Positions 44,177 to 53,333 are shown, counted from the first letter of the stretch. The stretch: 64,000 bases of DNA from Nitratiruptor sp. YY08-10 (GCF_016629565.1 NZ_AP023057.1:1674001-1738000), one strand, 5' to 3'. Notes: generated by a model from the letters alone, not told the origin. Numbers and translations: made by a program.

Positions 44177-44677
44177 CTATTTGGATTGATTCATTTTCTG
44201 TGCAAAAGAGGCGATCTCTGTTGCCAACTCTTCTAGTTTCGCATCATCCAGTTTTTGCAAAAGTCCATACATCACATAATTTTTTCGTTTACCTGTTTTA
44301 AAATCATGCAACGCTTGAAGGATATACTCCTTGCTTTTTCCGATGAGTTTCGGACCTACAGCACCTTCACCATTGATACCATGACAAGAAGCGCAATTTC
44401 TACGATACAGTGGACTCACTTCAAAAGCGCTCAAGCGTCCCGCTTTTTCTTTCAGTACTTTTAACTTAGCCTCTTCCTGATTCTCCTCTTTTTTCTTAAC
44501 CTGCTGCTGTTTTGAAGCTGCCTGTATCTTTTTATTCATAGGAACTTCGAGCTTGCTTTTTTCGATAATCTCATGAATCATCTGAAGTCTATGGACTTCT
44601 CGATCCAGATTTGCCATATACAAAATGGCTGCCACCGTAAGTGCTCCTGCTATTGCTGCAATAATGTGTCGTATCAT
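44177..44677 (-). CDS. nosC2: NosC2, membrane-anchored monoheme cytochrome c
   Basis: A 166-residue protein with an N-terminal membrane anchor (HIIAAIAGALTVAAILYMANL), a Lys/Gln/Glu-rich linker and a class I cytochrome c domain. RRNCASCHGINGEGAVGPKLIGKSKEYILQALHDFKTGKRKNYVMYGLL carries CxxCH and the conserved GKRKNxxM distal Met. It is homologous to NosC1 upstream, overlapping by 4 nt, and passes electrons toward NosZ. Confidence 0.9.
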   Translation of the reverse strand: MIRHIIAAIAGALTVAAILYMANLDREVHRLQMIHEIIEKSKLEVPMNKKIQAASKQQQVKKKEENQEEAKLKVLKEKAGRLSAFEVSPLYRRNCASCHGINGEGAVGPKLIGKSKEYILQALHDFKTGKRKNYVMYGLLQKLDDAKLEELATEIASFAQKMNQSK

Positions 44678-45258
44678 TTTCTATCCTTTTGTCCATGTTG
44701 CTCGAGTAGTTTTTTGACTTTTTTGTTGAATGCTGCAATCTCTTCAGACAAAGCTTTGAGTTTTTCATCGCTCAATCTATGCACAAGCTGCTCCATTAAA
44801 ACGTTTTTGCGTTTTCCTGTTTTAAATTTTTGCAGCTGTTCATAGATATAGGATCCATCTTTGTCGAGCAAAGATGGCCCTATGATTCCATTGGCATAGT
44901 CATCGTGACAAGCAGAACAGTAGATCAGAAAATCTTTGCTCAATTTATTTGCCCATAAAGAGATTTGTACTTTTTGATAGTTGTTGAGAATATGTCTATA
45001 GGCTCCAAGCTCTGTATACTTTCCTTCGTCTTCAACCTGATTTTGTGCTTGTTGCGCCTTATTGTAAGAGTAATAGAACTCCCCATTGTCACCGCTTTTT
45101 TTATTGACTGCTTTTTGTTCCTGTACTGCACCTTCTGTAATTGTAATCTTTGCTGGAGCATTCACTTCAGCCTCTTTTTTCTCTTTTTTTTCACCACATC
45201 CAGCGATAGCTAAAATAACAAGCACTGCTATCATCAACTTTACTATTTTCATACTCAT
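44674..45258 (-). CDS. nosC1: NosC1, monoheme cytochrome c lipoprotein
   Basis: A 194-residue protein with a signal peptide ending in a lipobox (VILAIAGC), a charged linker and a cytochrome c domain: LIYCSACHDDYANGIIGPSLLDKDGSYIYEQLQKFKTGKRKNVLMEQLV, with CxxCH and the same GKRKNxxM Met motif as NosC2. It probably sits on the outer face of the inner membrane and receives electrons from the NosG/NosH unit. ATG 45258 overlaps the nosG stop by 4 nt. Confidence 0.9.
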   Translation of the reverse strand: MSMKIVKLMIAVLVILAIAGCGEKKEKKEAEVNAPAKITITEGAVQEQKAVNKKSGDNGEFYYSYNKAQQAQNQVEDEGKYTELGAYRHILNNYQKVQISLWANKLSKDFLIYCSACHDDYANGIIGPSLLDKDGSYIYEQLQKFKTGKRKNVLMEQLVHRLSDEKLKALSEEIAAFNKKVKKLLEQHGQKDRK

Positions 45259-46037
45259 GCCTTTTTCCCATAAACCTCTTCATAGGTTTTTCTTGGAATG
45301 ATTTTTAATACATCGGTAGGACATAGCTCTACACAAGCACCACATCCCACACATTTTTCTCGGATTTCTGGAATATATCCGGCTCCTTTTCGTACCATTC
45401 CTATAGCCAAAGAAGGTTCAGGATATGGGCACAAATCTGCACATATCGTACACTGCTTGCCTACATACTTTTCTACTTTTTTCAAAAGTTCTGTCTGCAA
45501 AACTCTCTTTTCACTTGGTGATGGCAGATCATATACCTTCTTTTCCCGTCTTTCAGCAGGGGTCAAAACTTTCGTATGTTCATAGATAAGATCTTTTTCA
45601 CTTTCGGGAACTGGCTTATTATAAAGCGCCAAACATGCACTCTCGTTTGCTATGATAGCCACTCCCATGTGTATTTTTCGTACATCGTCTGCTTTGCTGT
45701 GATCAAGCGCCCCGCTTGGACAGGCTAAAATACAAGGAAGTGCTTTACAAAGATAACAGCCCCTTTTATCTGGATCGATATAGGCTGTTCCAACTCCTGC
45801 TTTTCCATTTACATCTTCCAACATAATCGAATCATACGGACATACTTGTAGGCACTGCCCACACTTTATGCAAAGGGCCAAAAACTGATGTTCCGGCATT
45901 GCACCCGGCGGGCGAAGAGGAGACTCTTCTCGCTGTAAAAGCTCTTTTCCTCCCCACACCGTTCCAGCAGCAGCCAGGCCAAGTACACCAAGGCCTACCA
46001 TCTGCTTCACAAAATCTCTTCTTTTTTTATCGTTCAT
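45255..46037 (-). CDS. nosG: NosG, NapG-like periplasmic ferredoxin
   Basis: A 260-residue iron-sulfur protein with a Tat-type N-terminus (KKRRDFVKQMVGLGVLGLAAAG). It has four cluster motifs: CIKCGQCLQVCPYDSI, CYLCKALPCILACPSGAL, CTICADLCPYPEPS and CVGCGACVELCPTDVL. The architecture is that of NapG. With NosH it forms a presumed menaquinol dehydrogenase. It overlaps nosD and nosC1 by 4 nt each. Confidence 0.92.
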   Translation of the reverse strand: MNDKKRRDFVKQMVGLGVLGLAAAGTVWGGKELLQREESPLRPPGAMPEHQFLALCIKCGQCLQVCPYDSIMLEDVNGKAGVGTAYIDPDKRGCYLCKALPCILACPSGALDHSKADDVRKIHMGVAIIANESACLALYNKPVPESEKDLIYEHTKVLTPAERREKKVYDLPSPSEKRVLQTELLKKVEKYVGKQCTICADLCPYPEPSLAIGMVRKGAGYIPEIREKCVGCGACVELCPTDVLKIIPRKTYEEVYGKKA

Positions 46038-47251
46038 GATACCCCCTCTTCATGCATCAGCGGCTTAGGATCGGTAAGTAGTTGAATAGGCTCCGAAAAT
46101 GGTGCCAGCTTATACAAAAAATTTAAAATGCTAATCACCGGTGATCCATAAAAGAATCTGATATTTGGATTGAGAAGCCACAACTTATCCGCATAATAAT
46201 AAAGCGTATAAGGCACATCGCCAATCCCATCGCCGTCTTGATCAAAACCTTGATAATCGTCCCAATAGTTTTCATACCATTTGTTCATAACTGCATGGAT
46301 TCGTCCCTGGCCCGAATCGTCATAAACATTTTCCATATTTCCCTTAAATACGTTTTTCGTAATAAGATTATCTGTACTAAGGGAGTGAAAATGAATCCCT
46401 ATAGAGTTATATAAGATTTCATTACCAACAATTTTGTTGATTTGTCCCGGTTCAAATGGACTCCGGTCGATATACAAACCCTTGGCACAATACAAAATGG
46501 TATTGTTTTGCAAGGTAAAATTGGATGCGTCTTTTAGGCCTATTCCGATACCAGTTGTTCCAAGGGAACTCATGATAATATTATTTTTTGCAATAGTGTC
46601 TTTTGAATACATAAAAAATATCCCGACACTGTTGTGTTTGAAAATATTGTTTTCTACAAAATTTCTCCCGGCATACATAAAATGAAGACTATATCTGCCA
46701 TATTCGCCTTTGTTATGGACGATTTTATTGCCATGGCTATACCACACCACAAAATCTCTCGATTTATACAGATGGTTCTCTTTTAAAACATTATCGTTGC
46801 TGTACCAAAGGCGGATACCATCACCTCGAATCCCCAAGGGAAACGGTTTTGAAGTGATATAGTTGTGTATGATTTCGGAATTTTTTACATTTTGTAAATC
46901 TATACCAAACAGACAATTAACAATTTTACAGTGATCTATTTGCACAAAAGAAGCATCTTTTACAGAAATTCCCGCATCTATCTTTTCATGCTCATTACCG
47001 CTATTGCGAATAGTAAGTTTTTTTAAGATAACATTTGAACTTCTGATGGAAACAACGGTTCCTTCGCCTCCTCCATCGATAACCGTATCATGTCCAACAA
47101 GCATCAACGGTTTATCAATAACAATCGGCCCTTTGTACACTCCTTTTGGTAAATCAAGTCTGGAACCAGGTTTTGCTTTATTAATAGCATCTTGCAAGAT
47201 TCCAGCCTGCAACATCAAACCAAAAAGAGTCAAAAGGGCCATCTTTTTCAT
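46034..47251 (-). CDS. nosD: NosD, periplasmic beta-helix protein for CuZ assembly
   Basis: A 405-residue exported protein with a signal peptide (MKKMALLTLFGLMLQAG). It is followed by a right-handed parallel beta-helix of CASH repeats (IVIDKPLMLVGHDTVIDGGGEGTVV, VQIDHCKIVNCLFGIDLQNVKNSEIIHNYI, NNIFKHNSVGIFFMYSKDTIAKNNII). WYENYWDDYQGFDQDGDGIGDVPY near the C-terminus is a NosD signature. It works with NosF and NosY on NosZ maturation. It overlaps nosB by 4 nt. Confidence 0.94.
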   Translation of the reverse strand: MKKMALLTLFGLMLQAGILQDAINKAKPGSRLDLPKGVYKGPIVIDKPLMLVGHDTVIDGGGEGTVVSIRSSNVILKKLTIRNSGNEHEKIDAGISVKDASFVQIDHCKIVNCLFGIDLQNVKNSEIIHNYITSKPFPLGIRGDGIRLWYSNDNVLKENHLYKSRDFVVWYSHGNKIVHNKGEYGRYSLHFMYAGRNFVENNIFKHNSVGIFFMYSKDTIAKNNIIMSSLGTTGIGIGLKDASNFTLQNNTILYCAKGLYIDRSPFEPGQINKIVGNEILYNSIGIHFHSLSTDNLITKNVFKGNMENVYDDSGQGRIHAVMNKWYENYWDDYQGFDQDGDGIGDVPYTLYYYADKLWLLNPNIRFFYGSPVISILNFLYKLAPFSEPIQLLTDPKPLMHEEGVS

Positions 47252-48036
47252 GAAGCATTTCTCTCTTTGAGATATCTGTTTTTTGAAATGATGGCTAGAA
47301 GCGTAAAGAAACTAATCGCTAATAGCAGCCAAAAACCGATGGTAGGATAGGAGTGGGTAGTAAACTGTGCAACCTTCCCATCTCCAAATACCGTTGGCAT
47401 AAATGGTTTAATTTTAAATGCTCCCCAGTCATGCATATGATGGCCAAACCAGTAGAGCCAGTATGCGTAAAATCCCAAGAAAATAAGTGGCAGCGCTACA
47501 GCAATCCACATGATATAGTTCAACCACTTCCAATCATAGAGGATAAACAGCACATATGCAAATGCCAAAAGAACGAGGACATACGGAGCCATCATTCTAA
47601 GATATGGAGCTCCCCGCTCCATCGGATCCATACCGATAAAGTGATTAATCGTATTCATCTCATGCACATCACCACTAAATCCATCAAAATGGTAGTATAC
47701 AGGAATACCTTCTGGAAAGGCATCTTTTGGATAGTTTGGAGCTTCTAAGGATACATACCAAATAGGTGCACTTGCAACGCCTATCTCGGCATTGTACTCT
47801 ATCATCTTTTTCAAAATAGGATTTTTATTTTTATCCAACGCTTCGGGAGGTGTGTTTGGACTCACATAGCGCCCTTTCATATAATAATCCCACACTTTAT
47901 AAGCGATCTCTGGGATTTTATCTGCTTTCCCCTGTTTGGCAAGATAGTTAACATCATGTGTCAAAACTGCCGGTATAACGAACCAATAAAGCAGCACAGC
48001 CAACGCAATCAGGGCGTAGATCTGATATTTTTTCAT
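47248..48036 (-). CDS. nosB: NosB, membrane protein of campylobacterotal nos clusters
   Basis: A 262-residue protein with an N-terminal helix (IYALIALAVLLYWFVIPAVL), a large periplasmic domain and about three further helices near the C-terminus (YVLVLLAFAYVLFILY, IMWIAVALPLIFLGFYAYWLYW, IGFWLLLAISFFTLLAII). HHMHDWGAFKIKPFMPTVFGDGKVAQFTTHSYP is a His-rich loop. Its place between nosZ and nosD matches nosB of Wolinella. The role in N2O respiration is not well defined. ATG 48036 with AAGGATG was preferred over ATG 48051. Confidence 0.88.
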   Translation of the reverse strand: MKKYQIYALIALAVLLYWFVIPAVLTHDVNYLAKQGKADKIPEIAYKVWDYYMKGRYVSPNTPPEALDKNKNPILKKMIEYNAEIGVASAPIWYVSLEAPNYPKDAFPEGIPVYYHFDGFSGDVHEMNTINHFIGMDPMERGAPYLRMMAPYVLVLLAFAYVLFILYDWKWLNYIMWIAVALPLIFLGFYAYWLYWFGHHMHDWGAFKIKPFMPTVFGDGKVAQFTTHSYPTIGFWLLLAISFFTLLAIISKNRYLKERNAS

Positions 48037-48065
48037 CGTTTCATCCTTCATCAGAAATTATTCTT

Positions 48066-48107
48066 ATCATAACACTATTTTGCATAAAAGCACATGATTT
48101 ACATCAA
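48066..48107 (-). promoter_or_regulatory. nosB promoter with a Crp/Fnr-type box (48094-48107)
   Basis: On the minus strand TTGAT GTAA ATCAT (48094-48107) differs from TTGAT-N4-ATCAA at one base. A TATGAT -10-like hexamer (48066-48071) follows after 22 nt, so the box centre would be at about -41.5. It lies about 60 nt before nosB and suggests that nosB onward has its own promoter in addition to read-through from nosZ. Confidence 0.65.
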
Positions 48108-48199
48108 AAATTAGTCTGGATTATTTTTATTATTATATATAGTTATATTTAACAAGGAATGCAAACTTTGTAACAATAAAAATAATCCAAACTATAGTT

Positions 48200-48217
48200 G
48201 AAGCCCAGAAGGGCTTC
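48200..48217 (-). terminator. Stem-loop after nosZ
   Basis: GAAGCCC and GGGCTTC form a 7-bp stem with a 4-nt loop just after the nosZ stop codon. No U-run follows directly; a T-rich stretch comes about 20 nt later on the minus strand. It may attenuate read-through into nosB or stabilise the nosZ message. Confidence 0.55.
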
Positions 48218-48222
48218 GAAAA

Positions 48223-50826
48223 TTAGAAGAGGTTTGCGTTTTGATCGATCCACTTGAGATATTCGATGATATCTTTGATTTGTTGATCACTCATATGCTG
48301 ATTCGGCATTCGGAGGTTGAAGTAGTCAATCAATGTTTTTACATATGGATCGTTATAGAATTTAGATGGGTTTTTGATAAATTCAGCTACCCATTTTTCA
48401 CCATTTTCATGTCGTTGGAGCACCCCTACAAGGTCTGGTCCAGAACTTACTTTACCGATGACGTGACATCCGTTACAACCACCTTCAGCAAACGCAACTT
48501 CTCCTCGTTTTGCAGCTTCGCTCATAGGAGTTGCAAGTTTTTTAACAAGGAGGTCTTTAGCTCTGATACCAACATCAGCAGTTTTAACCAAATATTGCCA
48601 TGCTTGGTATTGGAAGTTGATTGCAGTTTCTATATCACCTTTTTTGAGTGCTTCTTCAGCTTTTTTCTCTTCAGCAGGAACTTTGCTGAATTGATCCATC
48701 GCATCTTCAACAAGCTGTTTGACTACAGGGAATTTTTCATAGTGATTTTCTTTTAGGAATTTCACAACACTTTGAATAACTTTTTTCGTTGCTTCGTTGA
48801 GAGCAACTGTTTTTTTGTACTCTTTCATGAGCTCTTCTTTGCTCATTTTTTTGAGTTTGATTTTACGTACAGATTTATAAACTTTATTTGGATCTTTTAC
48901 AAGCAAGTAACCCATCATCTCTAGGTGAAGTGCAGAACAGAACTCTGTACAGTAGTATGGGAATACCCCTTCTTGATCCGCTTTAAATGTTACAGCCACA
49001 GTTTTACCTGGTTCAAGTGATGCGTGTACATTGTACCAGTCTACTGTAAAGCCGTGTGTTTCGTCCTCCGCTCGCTCTAGGTTTGTGAGATAGAATGTGA
49101 CGATATCGCCCTTATTGACAGTCACGTGCTCAGGATTGATATGGCTTCGCACCAATGTTCCATAGACATAAACATGGTTCCCTTTTCGAACAATTTTTTC
49201 TTGTCCGGCAAGCGTTTTTCCTCTATGAACTTTTCCGGTAAACGGATTTGTTCCCATCGGATAGCGTACTTCTGGATGAAGCTTGCTTGCTCGAATCGCT
49301 ACTGCTTGGTGTGGTTCACCAAGTGGGACTGGCATATCATAAAGCAGTTTCATTTTCTTACCGCTAACATCAATGAGCTGGTGGTTTTGTGGGTGAAGTG
49401 GTCCAATTGGGTTGAATCTATCGATTGCAAGTTTGTTAAGTGCGATAATATATTCGCCTTGCGGATCTTCTGTTTTTCCTTCCATTCCACAAAGGTGACC
49501 GATGTTGTAGTTTACGTTGACTCTATCTTTGACTTCACAATTGAGATAATCCCATTTGACAACTTGGCTGTCAACATAGAGTGATGTATAGATCTCACCT
49601 TCAGTTTTCCATTTTGGTCCAAATTGGTTATGTAGTGGTCCTAAACCAAGTTCTGCTTGACAATGCATCGCTTTTTTCATATCGATAATTGGAATACCGT
49701 ATGGATCTTTTCCAGCAAAGTCATGATTTTTCACAGCTTTCATAATCTTTTTAAAGTCATATACAGTTGCATGAGTATCAAGCTTTCCACACACAACAAT
49801 ATATCGACCATCTGGGCTCACATCCACTCCGTGTGGAGATTTTGGCTCTGGAATCAAGAAAAGACAATCATTTTTTACCGCTACTTCGATAGGAATAACT
49901 TTATGTCCATTGATAATTTTTACATTTTTTGGATCTTTTGCAAGCTCAGCTAGTTTTCTCCAATTGTATACATGCAAGTAGTCTGTATCGTTTCGGCTAC
50001 AACCAGCCTCAAATGGTGGAAGCCCTTTTTCAATACCTCCGGTATACATTTCAGAGTTGAATGAGTTGGTAAATCCCCATCCATAGCTTAGCTCTTTACC
50101 TGCATCGCTCAAATCTTGCATGTAAGGCGGCATTTCGATAGTAAAAGACTCTTCTGGAATAATTCGTCCATTTTCGTGATCAAATTTCCAAACAGTCACA
50201 CCACCTCTATATACATCTGCATACTCTTCCATTGGGTGGTAGTTGTTATCAAATGGTGCTGCATATTGACACGCTTCCAAAATATATTCACTGTTTGGTG
50301 TAAAGAAAGCTCCACCATGGTCCGACTTAAAAACAGGGTTGACAACGATTTGCTTTGTTACAAAGTCTTTTAAGTCGATAACGGCAAGTCTTGGATTCGC
50401 TTTATCGTTAATGACAAGCCATTTTCCATCATATACACCATTCGTTTCTGAAAGCGCTGGATGGTGAGTGTCCCCCCATGTAATTTTTTTACCGTTTCTC
50501 CAACCCTCTTTCAATACCTTTTTCGTATCATCATCATATCCCCAGCCTTGCCAAGGCTCAGGTGTAAAAACACCGATAAATTTCAAAATCCGCATTGATG
50601 GTACACCATAAACCATTATCTGGCCAGATTGTCCACCGGAGCTAAATACAATATATTTATCCCTTCCACCTGATGGGGTATAGGTTTTAGCAGCTGCAAG
50701 AATATCATCTTGCGTCAGCCCACGCTCTTTCATAATCTTTTCTAGTTCACTTTGTGCAAGTGAAACGCTAGAAACCAGTCCTGCTGCCGCCACAAGGCTG
50801 ATAAGCCTTTTCATGACTCGATACAT
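48223..50826 (-). CDS. nosZ: NosZ, nitrous oxide reductase (clade II, with C-terminal cytochrome c)
   Basis: An 867-residue periplasmic enzyme that reduces N2O to N2. A Sec-type signal peptide (MKRLISLVAAAGLVSSVSLAQ) replaces the Tat signal of clade I. CuZ ligands include the HH of GDTHHPALSE within the beta-propeller. The CuA site is FPYYCTEFCSALHLEMMGY (two Cys, two His, Met). A ~150-residue C-terminal cytochrome c domain has GGCNGCHVIGKVSSGPDLVG, typical of Wolinella-type NosZ. ATG 50826 follows AAAAAGGAGG. The nosB operon follows after 187 nt. Confidence 0.97.
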   Translation of the reverse strand: MYRVMKRLISLVAAAGLVSSVSLAQSELEKIMKERGLTQDDILAAAKTYTPSGGRDKYIVFSSGGQSGQIMVYGVPSMRILKFIGVFTPEPWQGWGYDDDTKKVLKEGWRNGKKITWGDTHHPALSETNGVYDGKWLVINDKANPRLAVIDLKDFVTKQIVVNPVFKSDHGGAFFTPNSEYILEACQYAAPFDNNYHPMEEYADVYRGGVTVWKFDHENGRIIPEESFTIEMPPYMQDLSDAGKELSYGWGFTNSFNSEMYTGGIEKGLPPFEAGCSRNDTDYLHVYNWRKLAELAKDPKNVKIINGHKVIPIEVAVKNDCLFLIPEPKSPHGVDVSPDGRYIVVCGKLDTHATVYDFKKIMKAVKNHDFAGKDPYGIPIIDMKKAMHCQAELGLGPLHNQFGPKWKTEGEIYTSLYVDSQVVKWDYLNCEVKDRVNVNYNIGHLCGMEGKTEDPQGEYIIALNKLAIDRFNPIGPLHPQNHQLIDVSGKKMKLLYDMPVPLGEPHQAVAIRASKLHPEVRYPMGTNPFTGKVHRGKTLAGQEKIVRKGNHVYVYGTLVRSHINPEHVTVNKGDIVTFYLTNLERAEDETHGFTVDWYNVHASLEPGKTVAVTFKADQEGVFPYYCTEFCSALHLEMMGYLLVKDPNKVYKSVRKIKLKKMSKEELMKEYKKTVALNEATKKVIQSVVKFLKENHYEKFPVVKQLVEDAMDQFSKVPAEEKKAEEALKKGDIETAINFQYQAWQYLVKTADVGIRAKDLLVKKLATPMSEAAKRGEVAFAEGGCNGCHVIGKVSSGPDLVGVLQRHENGEKWVAEFIKNPSKFYNDPYVKTLIDYFNLRMPNQHMSDQQIKDIIEYLKWIDQNANLF

Positions 50827-51193
50827 TCGTTCCTCCTTTTTATTAGCGATTAACACTGGGTTAACATTAAATAATTATAGGAGCCATTACTTAAAAAGAA
50901 GCTTAATTTTTTAAAAATTTTATAAAAAAATGAAGTATTGATTATGAGTTGTACAGGATTCGTTTAAGGTTTGCGTGGCAAATTTGTGACTTTTTGTCAA
51001 TTAAAACAGACGATAGCTACGATTTTTTTTAAAGGCCAAAAAATTTTTTTGTTGTTCATCAAGATTAAAACTTAAAATTTATCATTATATTTTAGAGAGA
51101 AACAGGTACACTTTTTATTGGCTCTTTTCGAAGAATCAAAGGGCTCATTATTAAAATTTGTAAAAAAGCAAAAAATACAAAGTTATTTAATTT
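50827..51193 (-). promoter_or_regulatory. nosZ upstream region (gap of ~370 nt)
   Basis: No gene is visible on either strand; the stretch is AT-rich. On the minus strand a TATAAT-like hexamer (50874-50879) is followed by an inverted repeat TTAAC-N5-GTTAA (50850-50864) near the expected transcript start. Further upstream are TGAC-N5-GTCA (50987-50999) and a poor Crp/Fnr-like match (51049-51062). None has the 22-nt spacing to a -10 seen at the other denitrification promoters, so nosZ control looks different or is not recognised. Confidence 0.45.
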
Positions 51194-51925
51194 TTATTCA
51201 AACCAATTGAGCTTATCTCGAAGTTCGACCACTTTTCCGACTACAATAAGTGCAGGGGTAGGAAGATTTTTTGCTTTTTCGTAGATATTTTCCAGCGTAC
51301 CAATTACAGTTTTCTGCTCTGGAGTGGTTCCTTTGGAGATCACTGCTACCGGAAAATCCTTCGGTTTTCCTATTTCAATCAATTTTTGCGCAATATTTTG
51401 AAGATTATGCAATCCCATTAAAAAGACAATCGTATCGTCTGTTTTAAAATTTTCCCATGGAATCTGACTCGTTTCTTTATTTGGCGCTTCATGGCCTGTA
51501 ACGACCCGAAAACTCACACTGATACCTCTATGCGTTACTGGAATGCCGGCATACGCTGGTACACTGATAGAAGAGGTTATTCCTGGAATAATCTCAAATT
51601 GGATCCCTCGCTCTCGAAGGTAGGCACCCTCTTCGCCTCCTCTGCCAAAAACAAAAGGATCACCACCTTTGAGTCGGACCACCACATCAGCCCGTAAAGC
51701 GCTTTGGTAAATCACCTCATTGATCTGATCTTGGGGCAAAATATGCTTTCCATCCTCTTTCCCCACATAGATAAATTCGCATCCATCTTTTGCCATTTTC
51801 AGAATTTCGGGATTAGCCAGTCTGTCATAGATGATGATATCCGCTTCTTTGATAACTCTTGCAGCCTTCAGTGTTAACAGTTCAACATCACCTGGACCTG
51901 CTCCAGTTAGATAGACCTTCCCCAT
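51194..51925 (-). CDS. nirE: Uroporphyrinogen-III C-methyltransferase (SUMT)
   Basis: A 243-residue SAM-dependent methyltransferase. VYLTGAGPGDVELLTLKAARVIKEADIIIYDRLAN opens it, VVRLKGGDPFVFGRGGEEG is the P-loop-like motif, and VIPGITSSISVPAYAGIPVTHR is the conserved central motif. It makes precorrin-2, the first dedicated step toward siroheme and heme d1. It ends the nor-nir operon, 17 nt after nirF, so it plays the NirE role. Oxidation of precorrin-2 is supplied by the Met8-like gene at 39928. Confidence 0.94.
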   Translation of the reverse strand: MGKVYLTGAGPGDVELLTLKAARVIKEADIIIYDRLANPEILKMAKDGCEFIYVGKEDGKHILPQDQINEVIYQSALRADVVVRLKGGDPFVFGRGGEEGAYLRERGIQFEIIPGITSSISVPAYAGIPVTHRGISVSFRVVTGHEAPNKETSQIPWENFKTDDTIVFLMGLHNLQNIAQKLIEIGKPKDFPVAVISKGTTPEQKTVIGTLENIYEKAKNLPTPALIVVGKVVELRDKLNWFE

Positions 51926-51942
51926 TCTACGCCTTTTTTTCT

Positions 51943-53091
51943 TTATTGTAGCGCCTCTTTTGGCCTATTTCCTTGCTTCATATCAAAAATAAAAATCCCC
52001 GATGGTTTTGGCACGGCTACTTCAAAAGCCTCTTTCCAATTCTTGATATCCATCCCAATCACTTTGCTCAGGCCGTTATTGGAAACATATAAGAGTGGTT
52101 CTTCCTTGCTCCATCGCACATGCAACACCATGCCTCCAAAATCAAACCGTTTGATGACCTGTAAGCTTTTCGTATCAACAATCTGTACAATCGGGAACTT
52201 TTTCCCGCTGAAAGTCACAGCCAGATATCGTCTATCAGGACTCAGTGAAGTAAAAACAGGATTCCCTTCTACTTCAATCGCTTTGAGAAAATGGAAGTTT
52301 TGATCAAATACAAAAACCTTATTGTCACCCACAGCCGGTATAAAAAACTTATCTTTCATAATAGACCAAAAGCCAAAATGAGGCACCTTTAGAACCATCG
52401 TTCTTTTTTCCAGTTTCAAAGGAACTTGCTTATATTCAAACGTATCAAGATTTAAAACACCAACAAACGGTGAATTGAAAAACCCTACTACATAAAGATT
52501 TTTATTAATCATCGCATCAAAGGGCATTTCACCTGCATTTCTTATGATTTTTACTTTTTCAAAATGGATTTTTTTCTCATACATCGGTGTGCCATCCGGT
52601 TTGATGCAACGAAGCGGAATTTTTTCAACAATCTTTTTCATAACCCATATTGCATCACTATCCATTGCGGCAAAAACAAGATAATCTTTATAGGTTTTGA
52701 TTCCCACATTTCTTGAACCAGTATCGATAGTTTGAAGATGTCGAAGATTTCTATCATAGATTTCTACTGTTTTGTTTGCATAGTTTGCTACGGCTATAAA
52801 ATCTTTTGCCAATGTAAAGCCGATAGCGCTTTTACTTGCCTGAACTTCAGCAATCTTTTTTTCATGAATTGGATCAAATTTGATCAAATATCCATCCCTT
52901 GTAATGACATAACCATCATTTTCAATAAATTTCACTACAGCGTGATTGAAATTGTGCAAGTTTTTTATCTCATTTTTTAGCTTATGATTCTCTATCACAG
53001 CCAGTGCACTGTTTTCACGCTCGACAACAAACACTTTTTCATGAGCAAAAACCGTTAACACTATACATAAAAAAGCTACAATTATTTTCAT
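51943..53091 (-). CDS. nirF: NirF, heme d1 biosynthesis protein
   Basis: A 382-residue exported protein with a signal peptide (MKIIVAFLCIVLTVFA). It is followed by an eight-bladed cytochrome d1-like propeller without a cytochrome c domain (KVFVVERENSALAVIENHKL, GYVITRDGYLIKFD, FIAVANYANKTVEIYDRNLRHLQTIDTGSRNVGIKTYKDYLVFAAMDSDAIWV, YLAVTFSGKKFPIVQIVDTKSLQVIKRFDFGGMVLHVRWS). NirF is required for heme d1 synthesis in the periplasm. Its GGATAAAGT ribosome-binding site lies immediately next to the left end of the palindromic element that separates it from nirJ. Confidence 0.92.
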   Translation of the reverse strand: MKIIVAFLCIVLTVFAHEKVFVVERENSALAVIENHKLKNEIKNLHNFNHAVVKFIENDGYVITRDGYLIKFDPIHEKKIAEVQASKSAIGFTLAKDFIAVANYANKTVEIYDRNLRHLQTIDTGSRNVGIKTYKDYLVFAAMDSDAIWVMKKIVEKIPLRCIKPDGTPMYEKKIHFEKVKIIRNAGEMPFDAMINKNLYVVGFFNSPFVGVLNLDTFEYKQVPLKLEKRTMVLKVPHFGFWSIMKDKFFIPAVGDNKVFVFDQNFHFLKAIEVEGNPVFTSLSPDRRYLAVTFSGKKFPIVQIVDTKSLQVIKRFDFGGMVLHVRWSKEEPLLYVSNNGLSKVIGMDIKNWKEAFEVAVPKPSGIFIFDMKQGNRPKEALQ

Positions 53092-53109
53092 ACTTTATCC
53101 TTTGGAACT

Positions 53110-53333
53110 GGGAAATAGGAATTAGGAATTAGAATAAGAAAGATATTGACTAAATCAAGCGAAACAATTGTAAATTTTAGTGAAGAAAAAGCGTTAAAAA
53201 AAGTGGATTTTACCCATAGGGCAGCGTAGCTGTTTGCACTTTTTAGCTTTTTTGTAGCGTTATAAAATTTACACTCTTGTTGAGCGTATTTAGTTACTGC
53301 CTTAACAATACTCATTCCTTATTCCTATTTTAC
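53110..53333. mobile_element. 224-bp palindromic MITE-like element between nirF and nirJ
   Basis: The ends are 23-nt inverted repeats (53110-53132 and 53311-53333) matching at 19 positions and built on GGAAT steps. Further in, a second arm pair starts with TGTAAATTTTA and a third ends in AAAAGTG around a centre containing CAGC-GTA-GCTG. Nearly the whole stretch can therefore fold on itself. No transposase is encoded. The right end overlaps the last codons and TAG stop of nirJ, and the left end lies just before the nirF ribosome-binding site. It is the only long non-coding stretch inside the nir operon. Confidence 0.6.

Noticed and set aside
51049-51062. TTGATGAACAACAA, a one-mismatch Crp/Fnr-like match upstream of nosZ
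   Set aside because: No -10-like hexamer lies 22-23 nt away on either strand, and it is over 200 nt from nosZ.
53088-53315. 75-residue minus-strand frame between nirF and nirJ
   Set aside because: It is almost entirely inside the palindromic element, overlaps the nirF start, and its sequence is explained by the inverted repeats.
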